The notes: generated by a model not told the origin, from the sequence alone. Counted from the stretch's first letter, positions 1 through 6,269 are shown. The stretch: DNA of 9,956 nt from an uncultured Collinsella sp. (GCA_958419975.1 CATZIG010000056.1:1-9956), one strand, 5' to 3'. Numbers and translations are program-made.

Positions 1-19
1 CGACCGACTTCCAACCTAA

Positions 20-76
20 TTCTTTTCAGCCCAGGCCCCTGTGTACCGCGCTTCGAAGATCTTCAAATTCAAATAA
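20..76 (+). pseudogene. C-terminal remnant of a glycosyltransferase paralogue
   Basis: Read on the plus strand and ending at the TAA at 74-76, this frame gives a tail of the form VYRASKIFKFK. It closely matches the last residues of the intact glycosyltransferase on the opposite strand (LYRLASKIFKFN). The DNA agrees too: 17 bases at 56-72 are the exact reverse complement of 216-232. The frame is closed by an in-frame TAA at 17-19, and the residues just before the shared tail do not resemble the intact gene. So either the upstream gene is frameshifted, or only a duplicated 3' fragment remains. The window starts here, so a gene body further left cannot be judged. The homology of the tail is well supported; pseudogene status is an inference. 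Confidence 0.55.
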
Positions 77-100
77 CCTGACAATCGATTCTTATAGCAG

Positions 101-122
101 AGGCCCCTTGGCCTTTAGTTTG
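101..122 (+). terminator. Short terminator-like hairpin after the left glycosyltransferase remnant
   Basis: AGGCC-CCTT-GGCCT (101-114) forms a 5-base-pair hairpin with a four-base loop and is followed by TTAGTTTG. It begins 24 bases after the TAA at 74-76. The stem is short for an intrinsic terminator, but an almost identical copy sits in mirror orientation after the stop codon of the opposing glycosyltransferase, which supports a role in 3' end formation. Confidence 0.45.
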
Positions 123-179
123 ATACAAGTTCCGCGCGAGCAGGACTGTTCGCAGTAGCAAACTAAAGGCCAAGGGGCC
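102..179. repeat. Large inverted repeat, 21-base perfect arms around a 36-base loop
   Basis: Bases 102-122 and 159-179 are perfect reverse complements. The loop (123-158) contains a smaller hairpin: GCGAGCA at 136-142 pairs with TGTTCGC at 147-153 with one G-U pair, leaving a GGAC loop. In RNA from either strand the whole element could fold into a long double hairpin. It lies between two convergent 3' ends. Neither side has a long T run outside the arms, so the full structure is not a classic bidirectional terminator. It reads better as two inverted copies of one short terminator. Confidence 0.85.
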
Positions 180-180
180 C
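159..180 (-). terminator. Mirror-image terminator-like hairpin after the intact glycosyltransferase
   Basis: Read on the minus strand this repeats the left copy: GGCC-CCTT-GGCC followed by TTTAGTTTG. It starts 31 bases beyond the TAG stop of the glycosyltransferase (212-214). It probably ends the glf-glycosyltransferase transcript. The short GC stem followed by a T-rich stretch is the visible evidence. Confidence 0.5.
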
Positions 181-211
181 AGTCAACCTATCAGCAGCGA
201 TTACTCAGCAG

Positions 212-1243
212 CTAGTTGAATTTGAAGATCTTTGAGGCAAGACGGTATAGGCCGAGTGTGGTTTTGTCACCGGCACGACCGCGCAGATTGGTGAAGAACC
301 CGACCACGCCGTAGCGGGCACGACGATACATGCGCTCGTCATAGGCCTTCAAATCATTCCACAGCGTCTTTAGGCGCTCGTCGGCGCAATCTTCCTCGGA
401 AAGCTTGGTAAGCACCGAGCAGATCGCCATCATCATGGTGAAGTAGCCCATCATGTACGAACGCAGGCGCGACGACCCAACATCGCTGTACAAGTGGTAC
501 GACTCCATCATGATACGCGTAACACGGAACTGCTGGTCCAGACGCTTGACCATCGTTGCCTCGTTGACGCTCTGGCCCTCGCGACCGATAAAGTAGCGGT
601 AGAGGTCGATGTCGGCGTAGTACATGGTCTTGCAACGCGGCAGCGGCACGTAGGCGTAGATGTTGTCCACATAGAACGTGTGCGGCGGCATGGGAAGGTT
701 GGACTCGCGCAGCACATCCGTGCGATAGCACAGGCTGTGCATGAGAAGGTTCTGGTCCAGGCGGAAATGACCGATCTGATCCCAGGAAAAGATCTTTTTG
801 CGCGGCAGGGCAAATTTGTAGCCAATAGCGGTATGCGTGCCCTCGTAAACCTTCTCGTACACGTAGTTCGAGATAAACAGGTCAACGCGCTGGTCGCGCT
901 CCTCAAAGCCACGCAGAATCGACAGCATGGTCGAAAGGGCAGCGCCGTCAAGCCAGTCGTCCGAGTCGACAACCTTGTAGTAGGTGCCCTGCGCCTCGCG
1001 CAGACCCGAAAGGACGGCAATACCGTGACCGCCATTCTCCTGGTGCACCGCGCGGATGATTCCAGGATAACGTGCCTCCCACTCATCGGCCTTATCGGCC
1101 GTCTCGTCCTTGGAGCCGTCGTCCACTACGATAATCTCGATATCGGTAGCGTAATTGCTCCCCTCCAAGATGGAGGTGATGCAATGGTCCATGTCCTTGG
1201 CGGCGTTATACGAGGGAATACCGAATGTTATGACTTTATGCAT
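212..1243 (-). CDS. Family 2 glycosyltransferase
   Basis: A GT-A fold family 2 glycosyltransferase that should transfer a sugar from a nucleotide-sugar donor during cell-surface polysaccharide synthesis on the cytoplasmic side of the membrane. Counting from the chosen start, it has the N-terminal strand and donor site (VITFGIPSYN at 4-13), the VVDDGSKDET nucleotide-binding motif (39-48), NGGHGIA (70-76) and the metal-binding DSDDW motif (93-97). The C-terminal half is family-specific with no obvious membrane segment. I chose the ATG at 1243 (343 residues, MHKVITFGIP) over an in-frame ATG at 1261 because family members begin right at this strand. Neither start has a strong ribosome binding site. 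The gene overlaps the end of glf by 8 bases, which suggests translational coupling. The glf context makes a galactofuranosyltransferase attractive, but acceptor and donor cannot be read from the sequence. Confidence 0.88.
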   Translation of the reverse strand: MHKVITFGIPSYNAAKDMDHCITSILEGSNYATDIEIIVVDDGSKDETADKADEWEARYPGIIRAVHQENGGHGIAVLSGLREAQGTYYKVVDSDDWLDGAALSTMLSILRGFEERDQRVDLFISNYVYEKVYEGTHTAIGYKFALPRKKIFSWDQIGHFRLDQNLLMHSLCYRTDVLRESNLPMPPHTFYVDNIYAYVPLPRCKTMYYADIDLYRYFIGREGQSVNEATMVKRLDQQFRVTRIMMESYHLYSDVGSSRLRSYMMGYFTMMMAICSVLTKLSEEDCADERLKTLWNDLKAYDERMYRRARYGVVGFFTNLRGRAGDKTTLGLYRLASKIFKFN

Positions 1244-2438
1244 GGCAGGCGATAATCTCATCCGAAAGATCGAGGGCGGAATTGGTCACGGCGTCCATAT
1301 CGTAGTAACGATACTCGGCCAGACGACCCACCGGGTGGAAGTTCGTCAGGTTCTGGACGCGCTCAAGATAGCGCTCATAGAGCTCACGGTTCTCGGGCTC
1401 AAGAATGGCGTAGTACGGCGTCTCGCCCGAGCCGGGCGTATAGGCCTTGGAGTACTCCTTCATGATGGTGGTCTTGCCGGGCAGGACCTGACCGGTCATG
1501 TTCTTGAACTCGGTGATGCGCGTGTAGTCCTCGCTCGTGGTGTAGTTGACGGTGCCCACGGGCTGGAACTGGTCCATATCGAGCGTCTCGAACTTCATAT
1601 CGAGCGTGCGGTACGGCAACGCACCCAAGTCGAGGTTGAACAGCTCGTCGAGTGGACCGGTGTAGACGATCTCGCCACCATAGACCTTGCCGTCGATCTT
1701 GACGGTGGTGTCGTCGATTTCAAAGAGGTCACGGGCGTCCACGTCGCAGAACACGTCGATCAGGTCGTGGTCGAGCATGTGCTCAAAGAGCGCCGTGTAG
1801 CCCTCCTGCGGCATGCCCTGGAAGGGAGCTTGCGGGAAGTAGCGGTCATCATCGCCCACAAAGACGGGAACGCGGCCGGTGATCGAGGGGTCGATCTGAT
1901 CGGGCGTCTGGCCCCACTGCTTCATGGTGTAATGTAAAAAGACGTTCTCGTAGACGTAATCGGCGACCTCGGCAAGATCCGGGTCGTTCTTCTTACGCAG
2001 CTCCATAATGGGCACCTTGACATCCTTGCCAAAGGTCTCCACGAGCTTCTGATACAGCTCCTCGCCGCGCTCGTCACCAAAGGCGAGCTTGAGACTCGCA
2101 TGGTTGAAGGGCACGGGCATAAGGGTACCGTTGATGTTGGCGAGCACCTTGTGCTGATAATCCGTCCACTTGGTAAAGCGCGACAGGAAATTGTGCACGC
2201 GCTCGTTAAAGGTGTGATAGATATGCGGACCGTACTCGTGAATCAGGATTCCGGCCTCGTCAGTGCAGTCATAGGCATTGCCCGCAATGTGGCTACGGCG
2301 CTCCAAAACGGCAACACGATAGCCGATGGTCTCGGCAAGACGGCGGGCGCAAACGGCACCGGCATATCCAGCACCGACGACAATCATGTCGTACGCGCCG
2401 GCGTTAAAGCCTTCAGGCAGGCCTGAGGTAATCTGCAT
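1236..2438 (-). CDS. glf: UDP-galactopyranose mutase
   Basis: A flavoenzyme (EC 5.4.99.9) that interconverts UDP-galactopyranose and UDP-galactofuranose, the donor for galactofuranose in surface glycans; cytoplasmic. The 400 residues carry an FAD-binding Rossmann motif VGAGYAG (21-27), the LERRSHIAGNAYD segment (45-57), the family signature GPHIYHTF (70-77) with KWTDYQHKVLA after it, KQWG (173-176), and YFPQAPFQGMP (200-210). Family members are usually about 370-390 residues; the extra length is roughly 16 residues before the Rossmann strand. The ATG at 2438 is supported by AAGGAG a few bases upstream. The internal ATG at 2387 has no ribosome binding site. It is the first gene of a two-gene unit with the glycosyltransferase and faces pta across a divergent promoter region. 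Confidence 0.95.
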   Translation of the reverse strand: MQITSGLPEGFNAGAYDMIVVGAGYAGAVCARRLAETIGYRVAVLERRSHIAGNAYDCTDEAGILIHEYGPHIYHTFNERVHNFLSRFTKWTDYQHKVLANINGTLMPVPFNHASLKLAFGDERGEELYQKLVETFGKDVKVPIMELRKKNDPDLAEVADYVYENVFLHYTMKQWGQTPDQIDPSITGRVPVFVGDDDRYFPQAPFQGMPQEGYTALFEHMLDHDLIDVFCDVDARDLFEIDDTTVKIDGKVYGGEIVYTGPLDELFNLDLGALPYRTLDMKFETLDMDQFQPVGTVNYTTSEDYTRITEFKNMTGQVLPGKTTIMKEYSKAYTPGSGETPYYAILEPENRELYERYLERVQNLTNFHPVGRLAEYRYYDMDAVTNSALDLSDEIIACHA

Positions 2439-2481
2439 CGATACTCCTTGTCAAAAGCCACGGGCTCGTTAGCTGGGCTTT

Positions 2482-2500
2482 TCTCGAACATTCTTCGAGA
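2482..2500. repeat. Perfect inverted repeat in the glf leader, possible operator
   Basis: TCTCGAA (2482-2488) and TTCGAGA (2494-2500) are perfect complements with a 5-base spacer CATTC. The repeat lies just downstream of the candidate glf -10 and about 45 bases before the glf start codon. It could bind a regulator or form a 5' leader hairpin. No known regulator is assigned. Confidence 0.5.
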
Positions 2501-2516
2501 CATATTTATCAGAGCG

Positions 2517-2522
2517 ATTATA
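2517..2522 (-). promoter_or_regulatory. Candidate -10 element for glf
   Basis: On the minus strand these bases read TATAAT, a perfect sigma-70-type -10. Transcription would start near 2510, giving a leader of about 70 bases. No convincing -35 is seen at 16-18 bases upstream (CTCATT at 17). The call rests on the -10 match and its position. Confidence 0.5.
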
Positions 2523-2536
2523 GCGCTAATGCGTCC

Positions 2537-2542
2537 TATAAT
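2537..2542 (+). promoter_or_regulatory. Candidate -10 element for pta
   Basis: A perfect TATAAT on the plus strand, about 130 bases before the pta start. The expected -35 position (2514-2519, GCGATT) is poor. It is the mirror image of the glf -10: ATTATAG at 2517-2523 and CTATAAT at 2536-2542 form a 7-base inverted repeat around 12 bases. The two promoters would overlap and so could compete or be controlled together. Confidence 0.5.
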
Positions 2543-2594
2543 GAGCTTGCCACACAAGGAAAGCTCAAGCACCGCGGCGTACATAATTGAAAGG

Positions 2595-2617
2595 TAAACC
2601 CGCTAGCAGCGGGTTTA
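2595..2617 (+). promoter_or_regulatory. Hairpin in the pta 5' leader, possible attenuator
   Basis: TAAACCCGC (2595-2603) pairs perfectly with GCGGGTTTA (2609-2617) around the loop TAGCA, followed by TTC. It sits between the candidate pta -10 and the pta ribosome binding site. A 9-base-pair stem with a short T-rich 3' side resembles a weak intrinsic terminator or an attenuator. A smaller hairpin (AGCG-AAA-CGCT, 2646-2656) follows just before the ribosome binding site. No known riboswitch class is recognised. Confidence 0.5.
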
Positions 2618-2669
2618 TTCGTGAACAGCCGGGTGCCTGGAGCTTAGCGAAACGCTTGTAAGGAGTAAC

Positions 2670-3650
2670 ATGAGCGATTTCCTAAACCGTATGAAGTCTG
2701 CCGCCAAGGCCGACCTTAAGACGATCGTCCTGCCCGAGGGCGAGGATCCGCGCACTATCGTCGCGGCCACCAAAATCATCGAGGAGGGCCTGGCAAAGAT
2801 CGTCATCCTGGGCAACCCCGACGAGATCAACGTTCCCGGCGCTACCGTCATCGACCCGCGCAATGCCGAGAAGCACGAGGAGTATGCGCAGAAGTTTGCT
2901 GAGCTCCGCGCCAAGAAGGGCGTTACCATCGAGCAGGCTCGCGCCCAGGTGATGGACGCCACCTACTTTGGCACCATGATGGTCAAGATGGGCGACGCCG
3001 ACGGCCTGGTCTCCGGCGCCTGCCACTCCACCGCCGACACCCTGCGCCCTGCACTTCAGATCCTCAAGACCGCCCCGGGCACCAAGCTGGTCTCGGCCTT
3101 CTTCGTGATGTGCACCGACACCCCGCAGTTCGGCACCGACGGCACGCTGATCTTCGCCGACTGCGGCCTCAACATCAACCCGTCCTCCGACGAGCTCTCC
3201 GAAATCGCCATCGCCTCGGCCCACTCCTGGTCCACCTTCATGGGCAACGTTGAGCCGCACGTGGCCATGCTCTCCTACTCCACCATGGGTTCCGCCGGCG
3301 GCGAGGTCGCCAAGAAGGTCCAAGAGGCCGTGAAGTTCTGCAAGGAGAAGGCTCCCGAACTCGCCATCGATGGCGACCTGCAGCTCGATGCTGCCATTGT
3401 CCCCACCGTCGCCCAGCTCAAGGCTCCCGGCTCCTCCGTTGCCGGCAAGGCCAACGTGCTCGTGTTCCCCGACCTCGAGGCCGGCAACATCGGCTACAAG
3501 CTGGTCCAGCGCTTCGCTGGCGCCGACGCTTACGGCCCCATCCTGCAGGGCATCGCCAAGCCGGTTAACGACCTGTCGCGCGGCTGCTCTGCCGACGACA
3601 TCGTGGGTGTCGTGGCCATCACCGCCGTCCAGGCTCAGATGGCTGAGTAG
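2670..3650 (+). CDS. pta: Phosphate acetyltransferase
   Basis: Phosphotransacetylase (EC 2.3.1.8) converts acetyl-CoA and phosphate to acetyl phosphate and CoA, the first step of the ATP-yielding acetate branch; cytoplasmic. At 326 residues it is the short single-domain type, without the N-terminal DRTGG/AAA region of enterobacterial Pta. Visible signatures are VLPEGEDPR (20-28), ADCGLNINP (163-171), LSYSTMGSA (201-209), DGDLQLDAA (235-242) and FPDLEAGNIGYK (266-277). GPILQGIAKPVNDLSRGC (289-306) contains the Ser303-Arg304 pair equivalent to the catalytic Ser-Arg of the family. The ATG is preceded by AAGGAG at 2660-2665. The gene stands alone on the plus strand and converges on the acetate kinase genes instead of forming the usual pta-ackA operon. 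Confidence 0.96.
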   Translation: MSDFLNRMKSAAKADLKTIVLPEGEDPRTIVAATKIIEEGLAKIVILGNPDEINVPGATVIDPRNAEKHEEYAQKFAELRAKKGVTIEQARAQVMDATYFGTMMVKMGDADGLVSGACHSTADTLRPALQILKTAPGTKLVSAFFVMCTDTPQFGTDGTLIFADCGLNINPSSDELSEIAIASAHSWSTFMGNVEPHVAMLSYSTMGSAGGEVAKKVQEAVKFCKEKAPELAIDGDLQLDAAIVPTVAQLKAPGSSVAGKANVLVFPDLEAGNIGYKLVQRFAGADAYGPILQGIAKPVNDLSRGCSADDIVGVVAITAVQAQMAE

Positions 3651-3691
3651 CGTACATATCCCCTCGGGACAGGAATTTCCGCCCGCTAGCA

Positions 3692-3725
3692 AAAGGCCTC
3701 CGGAGCTGTTGCTCTGGAGGCCTTT
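3692..3725. terminator. Bidirectional terminator between pta and the first ackA
   Basis: AAAGGCCTCC (3692-3701) pairs with GGAGGCCTTT (3716-3725), and the stem continues inward with GGAG/CTCT including one G-U pair, about 14 base pairs in all. On the plus strand it ends in TTTCGTTT. On the minus strand the stem runs out into CCTTTTGC. It lies 41 bases after the pta stop and 22 bases beyond the ackA stop, so it can serve both convergent genes. Confidence 0.85.
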
Positions 3726-3747
3726 CGTTTACTTGCAAATGCGAGCG

Positions 3748-4926
3748 TTAGTTGTTCTTGGTCAGACGCTCGACGTCGTGGGCGATCATGTATTCCTCGT
3801 CGGTGGGGATGACCATGACCGTGACGGCGGAACCGGCGGCGCTGATGACCTGCGGGCCGTTGCCCACGGCCTCGCGGTTCTTGTTATTGTCGATGCGCAC
3901 GCCCAGCCACTCAAAGCAGTCGCAGAAGGCCTTGCGAATCGACCAGTCGTTCTCGCCGATGCCGGCGGTAAAGGTGATGGTATCCACGCCCGCCATGGAG
4001 GCGATCATGGAGCCGGCCTGCTGCATAGCCTTGTAGGCAAACATATCGAAGGCAAGCAGGCAGCGCTCATCTCCCTCGGAGGCGCGCGTGCGGATGTCGC
4101 GGGCGTCGTTGGAGATGCCCGAAATGGCAAGCAGGCCGGACTGCTTGTTCATCATGTCGTCGACTTCCTGGTAGCTGTAGCCGCCCTCGCGCTGCAGGTA
4201 GCACACGGTGGCCGGGTCAATGGAACCACAACGGGTGCCCATCATCAGGCCGTCAAGCGGCGTGAGGCCCATCGTGGTATCGCGGCACACGCCGTCCTCA
4301 ATGGCGGCAAGCGAAGCACCGTTGCCCAGATGGCACGAAAGCAGACGGTGGCAGCGCGAGCCCAGGATCTCCTTGGCCATCATCCACTCGTAGCGGTGGC
4401 TCGTACCGTGTGCGCCGTACTTGCGCACGTGGTACTTGTCGCACACGTCCTTGGGCAGCGCGTAGGTGTAGGCGACCTCGGGCATGGTCATGTGGAACGA
4501 GGTGTCGAAGACGGCCACGTTGGGCAGCTCAGGATACTTCTCGCGGCAATATTCGATTGCCGCGGCCTCGCCGTAATTGTGCAGCGGAGCGAGCGGGGCC
4601 ACCTCAAGGATCTTAGCCATGACCTCATCGTCGACGACCGCGGAATCATCGAAGTGCCAGCCGCCCTGAACGATACGATGGCCAATGCCATCAATCGTAA
4701 GGTCGGTCTTCTCGAGCTCCTCGAGCACGCGAGCGATAGCAGAGCGATGATCGGGGAAAGGGACCTCCTCGGTCTGCTTGGCGCCACCGTTCTCGGAGTG
4801 GCCAAAGATGCCCATGTCCGAACCGATACGTTCGCAGTTGCCCTTGGCGAAAACCTCGCGGGTATCGGTATCCAAAAGCTGATATTTAAGGCTTGAGCTG
4901 CCGGCGTTGACAACAAGTACGTTCAT
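3748..4926 (-). CDS. ackA: Acetate kinase, copy 1
   Basis: Acetate kinase (EC 2.7.2.1) makes ATP and acetate from acetyl phosphate and ADP, completing the pathway begun by Pta; cytoplasmic, of the ASKHA (acetate kinase/sugar kinase/Hsc70/actin) fold. The 392 residues match the family length. Conserved sites present include NAGSSS (7-12), His83-Arg84 in IGHRIV, APLAPLHN with His116, FDTSFH with Asp141, AHGTSH with His173 and His177, CHLGNGAS with His199, GTRCGSIDP with Arg232, GIGEN (322-326) and PTDEE (374-378). The usual VHGGE after the active-site arginine reads VQGGW. The ATG at 4926 has AAAGGAG just upstream. This copy keeps more of the consensus residues than copy 2 and is the safer candidate for the ordinary acetate kinase. 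Confidence 0.95.
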   Translation of the reverse strand: MNVLVVNAGSSSLKYQLLDTDTREVFAKGNCERIGSDMGIFGHSENGGAKQTEEVPFPDHRSAIARVLEELEKTDLTIDGIGHRIVQGGWHFDDSAVVDDEVMAKILEVAPLAPLHNYGEAAAIEYCREKYPELPNVAVFDTSFHMTMPEVAYTYALPKDVCDKYHVRKYGAHGTSHRYEWMMAKEILGSRCHRLLSCHLGNGASLAAIEDGVCRDTTMGLTPLDGLMMGTRCGSIDPATVCYLQREGGYSYQEVDDMMNKQSGLLAISGISNDARDIRTRASEGDERCLLAFDMFAYKAMQQAGSMIASMAGVDTITFTAGIGENDWSIRKAFCDCFEWLGVRIDNNKNREAVGNGPQVISAAGSAVTVMVIPTDEEYMIAHDVERLTKNN

Positions 4927-4981
4927 GAGACTCCTTTGCAGTGCAATACGGTCGACGCAGACCCCTTAAGGCGGCCGCATG

Positions 4982-5010
4982 TTAATAAGAAGTTATCACA
5001 ACTTAATAAA
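4982..5010 (-). promoter_or_regulatory. Candidate promoter of ackA copy 1 with a palindrome in its spacer
   Basis: On the minus strand TTTATT (5005-5010) and TATTAA (4982-4987) are separated by exactly 17 bases. They match the -35 and -10 consensus only moderately (3 of 6 and 4 of 6). The spacer contains the palindrome AAGTT-ATCAC-AACTT (4990-5004), which on the minus strand includes TTGTGA. The position, 55-85 bases before the start codon and inside an AT-rich gap, suits a regulated promoter. This is a by-eye assignment. Confidence 0.35.
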
Positions 5011-5044
5011 TAACTATCAGGCATATCGCCCAACGAGCGCAAAA

Positions 5045-5079
5045 GAGGGGCTGAACGGCACTTGGTCGTCCAGCCCCTC
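5045..5079 (-). terminator. Terminator of ackA copy 2
   Basis: GAGGGGCTG (5045-5053) pairs with CAGCCCCTC (5071-5079), with ACG/CGT pairing inside the loop. Read on the minus strand the stem is followed by TTTTGCG, and the hairpin begins 12 bases beyond the ackA stop (5091-5093). It implies that the two tandem acetate kinases are at least partly separate transcripts. Confidence 0.8.
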
Positions 5080-5090
5080 CCCTCTTGCAA

Positions 5091-6269
5091 TTACTTGCCG
5101 TTGACGATGCGCTCGACGTCGGAAGCGATCATGAACTCCTCGTCCGTGGGGATGACAAAGATCTTGACCTTGGAATCCTTGGCAGACAGGCACCAAGCGC
5201 CGTCGCCACGCAGGGCGTTACGGGCATGGTCCATCTTGACGCCCATAAAGGCCAGACGGTCGGCAACGCCGGCGCGAACGGCCGGAGCGTGCTCACCGAT
5301 GCCGGCGGTGAAGACCAGCGTGTCCATGCCGCACATGGAAGTGGCCATCTCGGCAGCCTTGGCGGCAATCTTGTAGACGAACATGTCGAAGGCGAGCTGA
5401 GCCTCGGGGTCGCCAGCGGCGGCGAGCTCCTCGACGTTGCGGCAGTCGTTGGTCTTGCCACCGGTCACAGCCAAAAGACCGGACTTCTTGTTCATCATCT
5501 CGTCGACCTCGTCGAAGGTGTAGCCACCCTCGCGCTGCAGGTAGCACACGGTAGCCGGGTCAATGGAGCCGCAGCGGGTGCCCATCATGACGCCGTCGAG
5601 CGGGGTGAGGCCCATGGTGGTATCCATGCACTTGCCGTCCTCGATGGCGCACAGGGAGGCACCGGAACCGATGTGGCACACGACGACCTTGCGGGCCTCG
5701 CCGTTGGTCATCTCGGCGACCTTCTTGGAGATGTAGCGATAGCTGGTGCCGTGGGCGCCGTACTTACGGATGTGCAGCTTGTCGCAAACATCCTTGGGAA
5801 GGGCGTAGGTCTTGGCAACCTCGGGCATGTTGAAGTGAAAAGCGGTGTCGTAGACCGTAACGTTGGGCAGATCGGGATACTGCTCCAGGCAGTACTCGAT
5901 AACGTTGGCCTCGGGGTTGTTGTGCAGCGGCGCCAGCGGGGCAACCTCGCGGATCTTGGCGAGGACGTCCTCGTCGACGAGGGAGGAATCACCAAAGTAC
6001 CAGCCGCCCTGAACGATACGGTGACCAATACCCTCGATCTTGACGCCGTTGGCCTCGAGGTCCTTCAGGACGACCTCGATGGCGACCTTGTGGTCGGGGA
6101 ACTCGATGTTCTCGGTCACCTTCTTGGAACCGTTGGCAGCGTGGGTGAAGGTACCGCCGGTAAAGCAGACGCGCTCGCAGGAGCCCTTTGCGGACACCTT
6201 GTGGGACTTGGTATCGATGACCTGATACTTAAGGGTCGAAGATCCTGCGTTGACGACCAGAACGTTCAT
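5091..6269 (-). CDS. ackA: Acetate kinase paralogue, copy 2
   Basis: A second acetate kinase family protein of 392 residues, the same length as copy 1, aligning with a single compensated gap and about 60% identical by hand. It keeps NAGSS (7-11), His83-Arg84, His116, Asp141, His173, His199, Arg232 in GTRCGSIDP and the C-terminal PTDEE, so kinase activity on a short-chain acyl phosphate is likely. It differs at three otherwise conserved places: the second His of HGTSH is Tyr177, HLGNGAS is HIGSGAS (Ser202), and GIGEN is GIGEH (His327). Like copy 1 it has VQGGW where most relatives have VHGGE. The ATG at 6269 is preceded by GGGAG. It may be an acetate kinase used under other conditions, or one with altered nucleotide or acyl preference; the sequence does not decide. 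Confidence 0.93.
   Translation of the reverse strand: MNVLVVNAGSSTLKYQVIDTKSHKVSAKGSCERVCFTGGTFTHAANGSKKVTENIEFPDHKVAIEVVLKDLEANGVKIEGIGHRIVQGGWYFGDSSLVDEDVLAKIREVAPLAPLHNNPEANVIEYCLEQYPDLPNVTVYDTAFHFNMPEVAKTYALPKDVCDKLHIRKYGAHGTSYRYISKKVAEMTNGEARKVVVCHIGSGASLCAIEDGKCMDTTMGLTPLDGVMMGTRCGSIDPATVCYLQREGGYTFDEVDEMMNKKSGLLAVTGGKTNDCRNVEELAAAGDPEAQLAFDMFVYKIAAKAAEMATSMCGMDTLVFTAGIGEHAPAVRAGVADRLAFMGVKMDHARNALRGDGAWCLSAKDSKVKIFVIPTDEEFMIASDVERIVNGK

Noticed and set aside
494..1255. 253-residue open frame antisense to the glycosyltransferase
   Set aside because: It lies over a gene with clear family motifs on the other strand, shows no recognisable domain, and is a by-product of GC-rich codon structure.
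2484..2498. LexA (SOS) box resemblance TCGAAC-ATTC-TTCGA upstream of glf
   Set aside because: The right half lacks one base compared with GTTCGA, so the half-site spacing is wrong, and glf is not a DNA-damage gene.
2541..2597. An 18-codon open frame (MSLPHKESSSTAAYIIER) ending right at the pta leader hairpin, like an attenuator leader peptide
   Set aside because: Its ATG overlaps the TATAAT hexamer, so it would not be in the transcript from that promoter, and it has no ribosome binding site.
3748..6269. The tandem acetate kinases as a recent duplication or assembly artefact
   Set aside because: Hand alignment gives about 60% protein identity with changes throughout, and the flanking non-coding sequences differ, so the duplication is old.
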